Source: DATJBC01 sp035515515 (GTDB lineage Bacteria > Actinomycetota > Acidimicrobiia > Acidimicrobiales > UBA8190). From it: DNA of 29,675 bases. Location of the stretch: the NCBI GenBank assembly GCA_035515515.1, contig DATJBC010000135.1:1-29675 (forward strand), given 5' to 3'. Positions 18,620-25,655 of this stretch are shown here, piece by piece (position 1 is the first letter of the stretch; each line of letters starts with the position of its first letter). Under the pieces are notes generated by a model. That model was not told the origin of the DNA. It saw only the letters and a program-made list of their open reading frames with translations, and searched no databases. Made by a program: the position numbers and the translations under genes.

Positions 18620-18645
18620 CGCCGCGCGCCTGACGCCCGCAGGCC
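18611..18645 (+). promoter_or_regulatory. inverted repeat closing on the heparinase-gene start codon
   Basis: GGCCTG (18611-18616) and CAGGCC (18640-18645) are perfect complements separated by 23 nt. The right arm ends directly before the ATG at 18646 and contains its only Shine-Dalgarno-like bases (CAGG), so pairing would hide the ribosome site. The left arm lies in the last codons of the oxidoreductase gene, so upstream translation could open it. Confidence 0.3.
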
Positions 18646-20667
18646 ATGGGGGAGGTGTCGCCCGGGAGCCCGGGGTGGTACGTCAACCGGCTGCGCGCCA
18701 TGTCGGCCCGGGAGGTGTCGGGGCGCCTGGTGGACGGGGCGCGGCGCCGGGCCTGGCGGCGCCGCCAGGTGCCCCCCGGCGCCCCGGTGCCGGACCGCTT
18801 CGCCCGCCTCGCCCGGGGGGAGGGCACGCCCCCGGCGTCCTTCGGCGCCACCCTCCCCGAGGGTGCCGCCGGCCGCGTGCCGGCCGACGCGCGGGCGGCG
18901 GTGGTCGATGCCGCCGAGGCGATCCTGGCCGGGCACTGGACGCTTCTCGGTGTGCCTCGCCCCGACATCGAGCATCCCGACTGGTTCCTCGACCCGGTGA
19001 CCGGCCGCCGGGCGCCGTCCGGCGCGTACTGCTTCTCGATCGACCACCGCTCCGAGTCCGTCACCGGCAACGTCAAGCAGGTGTGGGAGCTGTCGCGCAT
19101 GCAGCACGTCACCGTGCTGGCGGCGGCCTTCGCCCTCACGTCGGACGAACGCTTCGCGCGCCGCGCCGGCGAGCACCTGCGCTCGTGGTGGGCGCAGAGC
19201 CCGTTCCTGTCGGGGGTGCACTGGACCAGCGGCATCGAGGTCGGGCTGCGCCTCATCGCCTGGGTGTGGGCCCGCCGCCTGCTCGACCGCTGGCACGGCG
19301 CGCGGCCGCTCTTCGAGGAGAACGAGCTCGCCCTGGCCCAGATCTGGTGGCACCAGCGCTACCTCGACGCCTTCCCGAGCCGCGGCTCCTCGGCCAACAA
19401 CCACGCCGTGGCCGAGGCCGCCGGGCAGCTGGTCGCCGCGCGGGCGTTCCCCTGGTTCGACGAGAGCGAGCGGTGGGGAGCCCGGGCCGCGGCGGCCCTC
19501 GAGGCGGGTCTCGCCGACAACACCTTCCCCAGCGGGGTCAACCGCGAGCTGGCCTTCGAGTACCACGGGTTCGTGGCCGAGCTCGGCCTGCTGGCCGGGC
19601 TGGAGGCGGACCGGTCGGGCCGGCCGCTCGGGCCTGCGGCGTGGGACACGCTGGGCCGCATGCTGGACGTGGTGGCGGCGGTCGTCGACGCCGCCGGGCG
19701 CCCCCCCCGTCAGGGGGACGGCGACGACGGGCGGGGCCTCGTGCTCGGTCCGACCGACGCCAACCGCTGGGTCGCCCTCCTGGCGCTGGGGGGCGCCGTG
19801 TTCGGTCCGGACCGGTGGTGGCCCGACGCCCCGGCGGACGCCGCCGCGGTGCTGCTGGCGGCCATGGGGGGGGACCACCCCCTGGCGGGCCGTCCCGAGC
19901 GGCGCCCCTCGCACTTCGCCGACGCCGGGCTCACGATCATGCGGACGCCGCCCGGCTCGGCCCCCGAGATCTGGTGCCGGTGCGACGCCGGGCCGCACGG
20001 GTTCCTGTCGATCGCCGCCCACGCCCATGCCGACGCGCTGTCGGTCGAGGTCCGCCACGCGGGGGTCGACGTCCTGGCCGACCCCGGCACCTACTGCTAC
20101 CACGGGGAGCCGGCGTGGCGGCGGTACTTCCGCTCGACGTCGGCGCACAACACCCTCGAGGTCGACGGGCAGGACCAGTCGGCCTCGGGCGGGCCCTTCC
20201 TGTGGGTGCGCCACGCCCGCAGCCGGCTGGAGGCGCTGACGACGCTGCCCGACGGCACCGTGACCGGCTGGTCCGCCGAGCACGACGGATACCGAGACCT
20301 CGTCCCCCCGGTGGGCCACCGCCGCACGGTGCGGCTCCTGCTCGACGAGCGCGCCATCGAGATCGACGACGTGGTGACGAGCTCGGGTCACCACGCGCTG
20401 CAGGCCGCGTTCCACCTGGGGCCGGCCGTGCAGGCCACGCTGGAGGGCTCGACCGTCTCGCTGTGGTGGGACGCCCCTGCCCCGGGGCGCGCCGAGCTGC
20501 AGCTGCCCGGGGACCTCGACTGGCGGACGGTGCGGGGTGCCACCGAGCCCGTCCTCGGCTGGTACTCGCCGCGTTTCGGGGAGAAGGTGCCCGCCACCAC
20601 GGTCGTCGGGCGCGGCGCGTGGGAGGGTCAGCTGGTGCTGCGGACGGTGCTGCGCTTCGAGGCCTGA
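18646..20667 (+). CDS. heparinase II/III-family polysaccharide lyase-like protein
   Basis: Large lyase-type protein, 673 aa: an (alpha/alpha)-toroid N-terminal half (about 85-410) and a beta-sandwich C-terminal half (about 420-670). Residues expected for beta-elimination of uronate polymers in this superfamily are visible: Asn-His in SSANNHAVAEAAG (N252, H253), Tyr306 in ELAFEYHGF, and His459 or His461 in AAHAHADALSVEV, followed by VLADPGTYCYHG. This suggests activity on a uronic-acid-containing chain, in line with the 6-dehydrogenase in the locus. No signal peptide is visible (it starts MGEVSPGSPGWYVNRL), so it would act in the cytoplasm or leave by another route. The ATG at 18646 is chosen. 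GTG 18655 and ATG 18700 are alternatives without better ribosome sites. It is the last gene of the operon and converges on a regulator gene. Confidence 0.88.
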   Translation: MGEVSPGSPGWYVNRLRAMSAREVSGRLVDGARRRAWRRRQVPPGAPVPDRFARLARGEGTPPASFGATLPEGAAGRVPADARAAVVDAAEAILAGHWTLLGVPRPDIEHPDWFLDPVTGRRAPSGAYCFSIDHRSESVTGNVKQVWELSRMQHVTVLAAAFALTSDERFARRAGEHLRSWWAQSPFLSGVHWTSGIEVGLRLIAWVWARRLLDRWHGARPLFEENELALAQIWWHQRYLDAFPSRGSSANNHAVAEAAGQLVAARAFPWFDESERWGARAAAALEAGLADNTFPSGVNRELAFEYHGFVAELGLLAGLEADRSGRPLGPAAWDTLGRMLDVVAAVVDAAGRPPRQGDGDDGRGLVLGPTDANRWVALLALGGAVFGPDRWWPDAPADAAAVLLAAMGGDHPLAGRPERRPSHFADAGLTIMRTPPGSAPEIWCRCDAGPHGFLSIAAHAHADALSVEVRHAGVDVLADPGTYCYHGEPAWRRYFRSTSAHNTLEVDGQDQSASGGPFLWVRHARSRLEALTTLPDGTVTGWSAEHDGYRDLVPPVGHRRTVRLLLDERAIEIDDVVTSSGHHALQAAFHLGPAVQATLEGSTVSLWWDAPAPGRAELQLPGDLDWRTVRGATEPVLGWYSPRFGEKVPATTVVGRGAWEGQLVLRTVLRFEA

Positions 20668-20682
20668 GCGTGCGGCGGCCTC
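20659..20682. terminator. inverted repeat between convergent lyase and regulator genes
   Basis: GAGGCC (20659-20664) and GGCCTC (20677-20682) form a 6-bp stem with a 12-nt loop spanning both stop codons. It is placed where a bidirectional terminator would be useful; there is no T tract. Confidence 0.35.
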
Positions 20683-21397
20683 AGCGGCTGTTCGCCGGGG
20701 TGTCGGTCAGGCCGAGCTGGGCGATGCCCGTGCGCAGGGCGTAGGACGCCACCTCGTCGCGGTTGGCCATCGCCAGCTTCCGGTAGACGCGGCTCACGTA
20801 GTTGCGCACCGTCCGGTCGCTGATGTGCAGCTGGGCGGCGATGTCGCTGTTGCGGCTCCCGCTGGCCACGAGGCGCAGGACGTCGGTCTCGCGGGCGGTG
20901 AGGTGGCGATGGCGCGTGGGTGAGTCGTCCAGGAGCCGCTGCGTGGCCTCGGGGCACAGCACGTGCTCGCCGAGATGGACGGCGACCACCGCCGAGCGGA
21001 TCGCCTCGGGCTCGGCGTCCTTGAGCAGGAACCCGCCCGCCCCGGCGACGATGGCCGGCGTCACCCGGGGGTCGGCCTTGGCCGTGAGGATGAGCACCCG
21101 CGTGCCGGGCGACACCGCCCGCACGGCGTGGACGAGCTGGATGCCGTCCATGGACGCCAGGTCGAGGTCGCTCACCACCACGTCGACGGACACCGTGGCG
21201 CACGCCTCGAGCGCGTCGCGCCCCCCGGCCGCCACGGCGACCACCGTCACCCGGTCGTCGTCCTCGAGCAGGCGGACGAGTCCCGAGCGGAAGAGCGCCT
21301 GGGGGTCCACGACCATGACCGAGATCGGGGCCACCCCGGCGCGCACCGCGGCGACCTCGCCCGGCGGCGGACCGCGCAGGACGTCGACGTCGGTCAC
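20681..21397 (-). CDS. NarL/FixJ-type response regulator with LuxR DNA-binding domain
   Basis: Two-component response regulator, 238 aa. The receiver domain covers about 25-145, with the phospho-acceptor Asp77 in VVVSDLDL, Thr105 in LILTAK and Lys126 in GFLLKD. The metal-binding acidic pair is incomplete: VVDPQALFRSGL has Asp31 followed by Pro where most relatives have Asp-Asp. The LuxR-type helix-turn-helix covers about 164-225 (HLTARETDVLRLVASG, then SDRTVRNYVSRVYRKLAMANR). The start is GTG 21397. The first 24 residues are not part of the fold, so a later start is possible. No histidine kinase is encoded in the window, making this an orphan regulator placed inside the polysaccharide locus. 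Confidence 0.92.
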   Translation of the reverse strand: MTDVDVLRGPPPGEVAAVRAGVAPISVMVVDPQALFRSGLVRLLEDDDRVTVVAVAAGGRDALEACATVSVDVVVSDLDLASMDGIQLVHAVRAVSPGTRVLILTAKADPRVTPAIVAGAGGFLLKDAEPEAIRSAVVAVHLGEHVLCPEATQRLLDDSPTRHRHLTARETDVLRLVASGSRNSDIAAQLHISDRTVRNYVSRVYRKLAMANRDEVASYALRTGIAQLGLTDTPANSR

Positions 21398-21526
21398 CGT
21401 TGCCGCCCGGGGATCCCGTGTCCCGTGCGCCTGCCCATACGCCTATAGGAGGGCAGGGCGGGGCGGGGAGATACGTGTGCCCAGGGGCGAAGGCGCAGGT
21501 GAATGCCACGGAACGTCATCGCGCGG

Positions 21527-22873
21527 CTACCCGGAGGGCAACGTGGCGGGCACGGTGCGTGGGCCCGAGGAGGTGTCGGCGTCCAAGGAGGGGCCGGTTC
21601 TCGACCGCCGCACCTTGTGCTGGAACCACAGGTAGGAGGCCGCCATGAAGACGCTGGCGACGATGGTGGACGCGGCCGCCCCGTTCACGCCGTACAGCGG
21701 GGCCAGCGCGGCCACGCTCAGGACCGAGGCGACGAGGGTGACCACCACGGCGTGGAACAGGTAGCGGGTGTTGCGGGTGGCCTTGAGCACGAGGATCGGC
21801 CCCACCGACAGCCCCCGCACCACGTTGGACACGCCGATGAGCACGGCCACCAGCTGCAGGTGCGCGAAGTGCGTGCCGTAGATGAGCGACAGCAGCGGCC
21901 TGCCCCAGACGGCCACCACCAGCGTGCCCAGGCCCAGGCTCACGACCGACAGCCCCCCGACGGCCCGGGCCACCCGCGTGAGGCTCGTCCAGCCCTGCTC
22001 GGCGTAGGCCCGGGTGGCCTCGGGGGTCCCGATGCCCCCCCCCGCCTGGATGAGGACGAGGGCGGGACCGGTGACCAAGGTCTGCGCCGCCTTCAGGCCG
22101 CCCAGGCTGGCCGGGCCCAGGATGGCCCCGGCCAGGAGCATGTACGCCTGCGACGAGCCCCAGTTGGCCAGGGAGGTTCCCGCCAGCCACTTGCTCAGCG
22201 ACCAGCGGGTGCGCAGCAGCGCCAGTCCCCCCGCCAGCGACGGCGTGACCCGGAATTGCCAGAGCCCGGCGAGGGCGCCCACGGCGCCCCCGAGGCCCCA
22301 GGCGGCAATGACCACGACGACGGAGTGCACGTGCGCCACGAGCAGGAGGCCGAAGGCGGCCCCCTGCACGCAGTTGAACACGGTGTCGTTCACGAGCGCG
22401 CTCCCCGGCCGGGCCTGCATGAAGCCGGCCCAGCGCCAGTAGTCCTGCACGACGAGCACCGGGAGCCACGGCGCCAGCGCCACCATGGCGATGCCGAAGG
22501 CGTGCTGGCCGGCGAGGAGCAGCACGGCGCCGGCGGCCGCGAAGAACGCCGCCCCCGCCCCCCCCAGCACGAGCTCGGCGGCCAGTCCCCGCGCCGCCCC
22601 CCGGGCCACGTCGCTGCGGTGGTCGCCCTCGATCATCATCGGGTCGGTGATGAGCGACCGGTGCAGGGCGGCGAGGATGAGCCATCCGGCATAGGCGAAG
22701 GAGAAGCCGCCCAGCCCCGTTGCCCCCGCGATGCGGGCCACCACCACGACCACCGCGAAGTTCGAGATCGATGAGAACCCCTGGTCCAGAAGCGTCAGCA
22801 GGGCCCGGCGCCCAACGGGGCCGGCGACGGCGGTGACGGACGGGCGCCGGGCCCCGAGCCGGGGCACCCTCAC
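21527..22873 (-). CDS. MOP-superfamily polysaccharide flippase (Wzx-like), copy 1
   Basis: Multi-spanning membrane protein, 448 aa, of the oligosaccharide flippase type (MATE/MOP superfamily), expected to move lipid-linked repeat units across the cytoplasmic membrane. It is hydrophobic throughout, with about 12-14 segments. The N-terminus reads LLTLLDQGFSSISNF, followed by GLGGFSFAYAGWLI and HRSLITDPMMIE; VVQDYWRWAGFMQARPG lies near residue 150. The frame is open far upstream, but the start is set at GTG 22873, which has GGGGGGAGGA upstream and overlaps the stop of the preceding glycosyltransferase as GTGA. It is clearly paralogous to the flippase at 24174-25655, including a DNA stretch with 49 of 53 identical bases. 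Last gene of the minus-strand operon. Substrate unknown. Confidence 0.88.
   Translation of the reverse strand: MRVPRLGARRPSVTAVAGPVGRRALLTLLDQGFSSISNFAVVVVVARIAGATGLGGFSFAYAGWLILAALHRSLITDPMMIEGDHRSDVARGAARGLAAELVLGGAGAAFFAAAGAVLLLAGQHAFGIAMVALAPWLPVLVVQDYWRWAGFMQARPGSALVNDTVFNCVQGAAFGLLLVAHVHSVVVVIAAWGLGGAVGALAGLWQFRVTPSLAGGLALLRTRWSLSKWLAGTSLANWGSSQAYMLLAGAILGPASLGGLKAAQTLVTGPALVLIQAGGGIGTPEATRAYAEQGWTSLTRVARAVGGLSVVSLGLGTLVVAVWGRPLLSLIYGTHFAHLQLVAVLIGVSNVVRGLSVGPILVLKATRNTRYLFHAVVVTLVASVLSVAALAPLYGVNGAAASTIVASVFMAASYLWFQHKVRRSRTGPSLDADTSSGPRTVPATLPSG
22431..22483. repeat. 53-bp segment shared by the two flippase genes (copy 1)
   Basis: Matches 25162-25214 at 49 of 53 positions by direct reading. 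It codes for the conserved loop around ALAPWLPVL and QDYWRW. It is the best-preserved DNA trace of the duplication, or of gene conversion between the two genes. Confidence 0.7.
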
Positions 22874-24177
22874 GGCGCCGTCCTCCCCCCTCGCTGGCCA
22901 CCGGGTGCGGCGCCCGGGGCCGCGCCGGCGCGCGCCGCGGGCGCCCGCAGCTCGCCGGCCCCGCCCGCCGGCCGCACGCCCAGGGCCCCCACGCGGGCGT
23001 ACGCGGCGAGCAGGGTGTCGTATGCCCGGGCGGCGGAGAACTTCGCCTCGAAGCGCCGCCGGGCCGCCAGCCCCCGCCGCCCCCAGACCTCGGGCCGGGC
23101 GGCGGCGTCGCGTAGCGCCTCCGCCAGGGCGCCGACGTCGCCGGGTGCGAGCAGCGTCCCCGTCTCGTCGGTGACGACCTCGGACGTCCCGCCCAGGCTC
23201 GAGCCGATGACGGGGACGCCCAGGGCGGCCGCCTCGATGAGGACCATGCCCATGGGCTCCTCCCAGCACGAGGGCAGGACGAAGCAGCGAGCGCCCCGCA
23301 GCTCGTCGAACACCTCGTCGCGCGTCAGCCAGCCCAGGAACCGCACGTTCGTCGTCCCGAGCTCGCCCGCCAGGCGCTCGACCCGGGCGCGCTCGGGCCC
23401 GTCGCCCACGATGCGCACGGGGACCTCGGGCACGAGGGCGGCGGCGCGCACGAGCACGTCCACACCCTTCTCAGGGGCGAGGCGCCCCACGAAGACGACC
23501 TGGCCGCGGTCGGATCCCGGCGGACGGGCGCCGGGGTCGGGCGCCACGTGGTTGTGGCGCACCATGGCGCGCTCGGCGGGGATGGCGCCCGCCGCCACCA
23601 GGCGCCGCAGGGCGTGCTCGCTCACCGGGAGGAAGAGGTCCACGCGCCGGTCCCAGGTGTGCACGGCCCGGTGCGCCACCTGCATGGCGGCCACCACCGC
23701 GGTCTGGGAGCGGCTCTCTCGGTAGCACGCATGGCGCACGGCGGGAAGCGGCACCCGCCGGCCGAGGCAGTCGTCGCACACCGCGCCGTCGCGCAGCAGC
23801 GTCCCCGAGGCGCACGCCAGCCGGTAGTTGTGAATGGTCTGCACCACGGGCACGCCCCGCTCGTTGGCCGCCCGGAAGACCGACGGCGAGATGAGCGGGA
23901 ACGTGTTGTGGACGTGCACGACGTCAGGGCGGCAGCTGTCGAGCACGGCGGCCAGGTCGAGGCGCGACCGGCGCGACCACACCGTGTTGGCGGCCAGCCT
24001 CGGGCGGCCCAGCGGGCCGATGGTCTTGATCTCGTCGTTGTGGCGCACGTAGGAGGTCACCCGATGACCCCGGGACCGCAGGAGGTCGGTGTCGGCCTCG
24101 ACCGCCACGTCCTCGCCCCCGCGCTGCTGGTAGTGCTCGTGCACGATGACCACCGACAGCCGGGGGACGTCGCTCAC
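22870..24177 (-). CDS. GT4-type glycosyltransferase (polysaccharide locus)
   Basis: GT-B fold glycosyltransferase, 435 aa. The N-terminal acceptor half starts LSVVIVHEHYQQRGGEDVAV, with HVHNTFPLISP, TIHNYRLACASG and a four-cysteine region (CASGTLLRDGAVCDDC plus HACY) seen in many GT4 enzymes of exopolysaccharide loci. The C-terminal donor half has VVFVGRLAPEKGVDVLVRA, IVGDGPER and the EX7E motif EEPMGMVLIEAAALGVPVIG. The start is GTG 24177, overlapping the stop of the upstream flippase by 4 nt (GTGA); the gene itself ends with the same GTGA overlap onto the next flippase. A longer open frame reaching 25881 is a GC artefact that runs antiphase through the flippase gene. Sugar and linkage unknown. 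Confidence 0.93.
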   Translation of the reverse strand: MSDVPRLSVVIVHEHYQQRGGEDVAVEADTDLLRSRGHRVTSYVRHNDEIKTIGPLGRPRLAANTVWSRRSRLDLAAVLDSCRPDVVHVHNTFPLISPSVFRAANERGVPVVQTIHNYRLACASGTLLRDGAVCDDCLGRRVPLPAVRHACYRESRSQTAVVAAMQVAHRAVHTWDRRVDLFLPVSEHALRRLVAAGAIPAERAMVRHNHVAPDPGARPPGSDRGQVVFVGRLAPEKGVDVLVRAAALVPEVPVRIVGDGPERARVERLAGELGTTNVRFLGWLTRDEVFDELRGARCFVLPSCWEEPMGMVLIEAAALGVPVIGSSLGGTSEVVTDETGTLLAPGDVGALAEALRDAAARPEVWGRRGLAARRRFEAKFSAARAYDTLLAAYARVGALGVRPAGGAGELRAPAARAGAAPGAAPGGQRGGRTAP

Positions 24178-25655
24178 CGCTCCCCCCGCGTCGCCTCGGC
24201 CACCGCCGGTGCCCCGGGGACGAGCCACAGGGCCTCGTCGGCGAGGAGAGGCCCCCTCGCCCCGTGCGGCCCGGGCGCTACGGCCAGGCGTGCCGCCGGG
24301 ACGGTGTCGGCCCGCGGTGCTCCCGCGAGCGCGCGCCGCGACAGCCGGAGCTGGGCGGCTACGAGCGCCGTCGTCCCCACCACGCTGCCCGTGGTCATGC
24401 CGACGGCCGCCCCCGTCGTCCCCCACACGGGTGTCAGGGCGCCGATGGCGGCGGCCGTCACCGCCATCTGCACGGTGCTGATCACGAACAGGGCCCGGGA
24501 CTGCCGTGTCGCCTTGAGGGTCAGGATGGCGCCCAGGGCCAGGGCGGTGACCACCGTCCCGGCGGCGATGACGGCGGCCGCGGGGTAGTACCGGGCGAAG
24601 CGCGGCCCGTACAGGAAGCGCAGGAGGGGCCCGCCCTCGACGAACACGACCAGCGCCACCAACCCCACCGCCGCCACGGCCGCCGTGGTGATGAGCCGGG
24701 TGACGCTGCGCAGGCCGGCCCAGCCCCGGTCGTGGAACGCCCGCGACGCCTCGGGGAGCCCCAGGCTGCTGCCCGATTGCAGCAACACGAGGGCCACGCC
24801 GCCCACGAGGGTCTGGGCGGCACGCAGCCCGCCCACGCCCACCGGGCCCAGGATGGCGGCGCTGAGCACCGCGTAGGACTGGCTCGAACCCCACGCCGTC
24901 ACGCCGTTGGCCGACAACCACCGGCCGACGGGCCACCGGTGTCGCATCTTGGCCCATCCGCCCCGGAGGCTGGGCCCGATGCCGAACTGCCGCAGCCCGA
25001 GGACGGCGCCGGCGGCCGCCCCGGCCCCCCACGCGCAGATGGCGACGGCCGGTGAGCGCAGGCCCGCCAGGACCATCGCCACGAGCAGCAGGGCCTGGAC
25101 CGAGTCGAACACCACGTCGTTGGCCACGGCCCTGCCCGGCCGCCCCTGCATGAACGCGATCCAGCGCCAGTAGTCCTGCGCGAGCAGCACCGGCAGCCAC
25201 GGCGCCAGCGCCACGAGCGAGACGCCGAAGAGGTGCTGGCCGCTCAGCAGGAGCGCCACGCCCACCGCGCCGAACAGGGCCGTGGCCACGAGGCCCAGGC
25301 TCAGCTCGGATGCCAGCCCGGCGGTGATGAGGCGGCGCGCCTCGGGGTGGCGCACGTCGTTCTCGATCGCCATCGGGTCGGTGATGAGACCCCGGTGCAG
25401 GGCCTGGAACGCCAGCCACAAGGCGTAGGCCAGCGAGTAGCCGCCCAGGCCCACGATCCCCGAGATGTGGGCGACGGCCACCCCGACCGCGAAGTTGGAC
25501 ACCGAGAAGATGCCCTGATCGACCGTGGTGAGCATGGCCCGAGTCGACCGGCCGGCGGGGGCGACGGGGTCGGCCCCGGCGCCCGGGGCCGCGTCGCCCC
25601 CCTCGGCGCCACGACGCCCGCCCGAGGACAGTGTCGACAGCCAGCGTGGCGTCAC
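24174..25655 (-). CDS. MOP-superfamily polysaccharide flippase (Wzx-like), copy 2
   Basis: Membrane flippase, 493 aa, of the same family as copy 1. After a 40-residue Gly/Ala-rich cytoplasmic N-terminus come MLTTVDQGIFSVSNF, GLGGYSLAYALWLAF, HRGLITDPMAIE and LLAQDYWRWIAFMQGRPG. Aligned by eye with copy 1, these blocks match in order, so the two genes arose by duplication. The C-terminus carries an extra hydrophilic tail of about 50 residues that copy 1 lacks. The start is GTG 25655, overlapping the stop of the upstream glycosyltransferase (GTGA). It may export a different intermediate from copy 1, or the two may work as a pair; the sequence does not decide. Confidence 0.88.
   Translation of the reverse strand: MTPRWLSTLSSGGRRGAEGGDAAPGAGADPVAPAGRSTRAMLTTVDQGIFSVSNFAVGVAVAHISGIVGLGGYSLAYALWLAFQALHRGLITDPMAIENDVRHPEARRLITAGLASELSLGLVATALFGAVGVALLLSGQHLFGVSLVALAPWLPVLLAQDYWRWIAFMQGRPGRAVANDVVFDSVQALLLVAMVLAGLRSPAVAICAWGAGAAAGAVLGLRQFGIGPSLRGGWAKMRHRWPVGRWLSANGVTAWGSSQSYAVLSAAILGPVGVGGLRAAQTLVGGVALVLLQSGSSLGLPEASRAFHDRGWAGLRSVTRLITTAAVAAVGLVALVVFVEGGPLLRFLYGPRFARYYPAAAVIAAGTVVTALALGAILTLKATRQSRALFVISTVQMAVTAAAIGALTPVWGTTGAAVGMTTGSVVGTTALVAAQLRLSRRALAGAPRADTVPAARLAVAPGPHGARGPLLADEALWLVPGAPAVAEATRGER
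25162..25214. repeat. 53-bp segment shared by the two flippase genes (copy 2)
   Basis: Partner of 22431-22483, with 4 differences in 53 positions, in the same orientation and the same part of the coding sequence. Confidence 0.7.

Noticed and set aside
22874..23269. N-terminal extension of flippase copy 1 to 580 aa
   Set aside because: Low-complexity Arg/Gly sequence over the end of the upstream glycosyltransferase; GTG 22873 has a good ribosome site and the same GTGA overlap as its neighbours.
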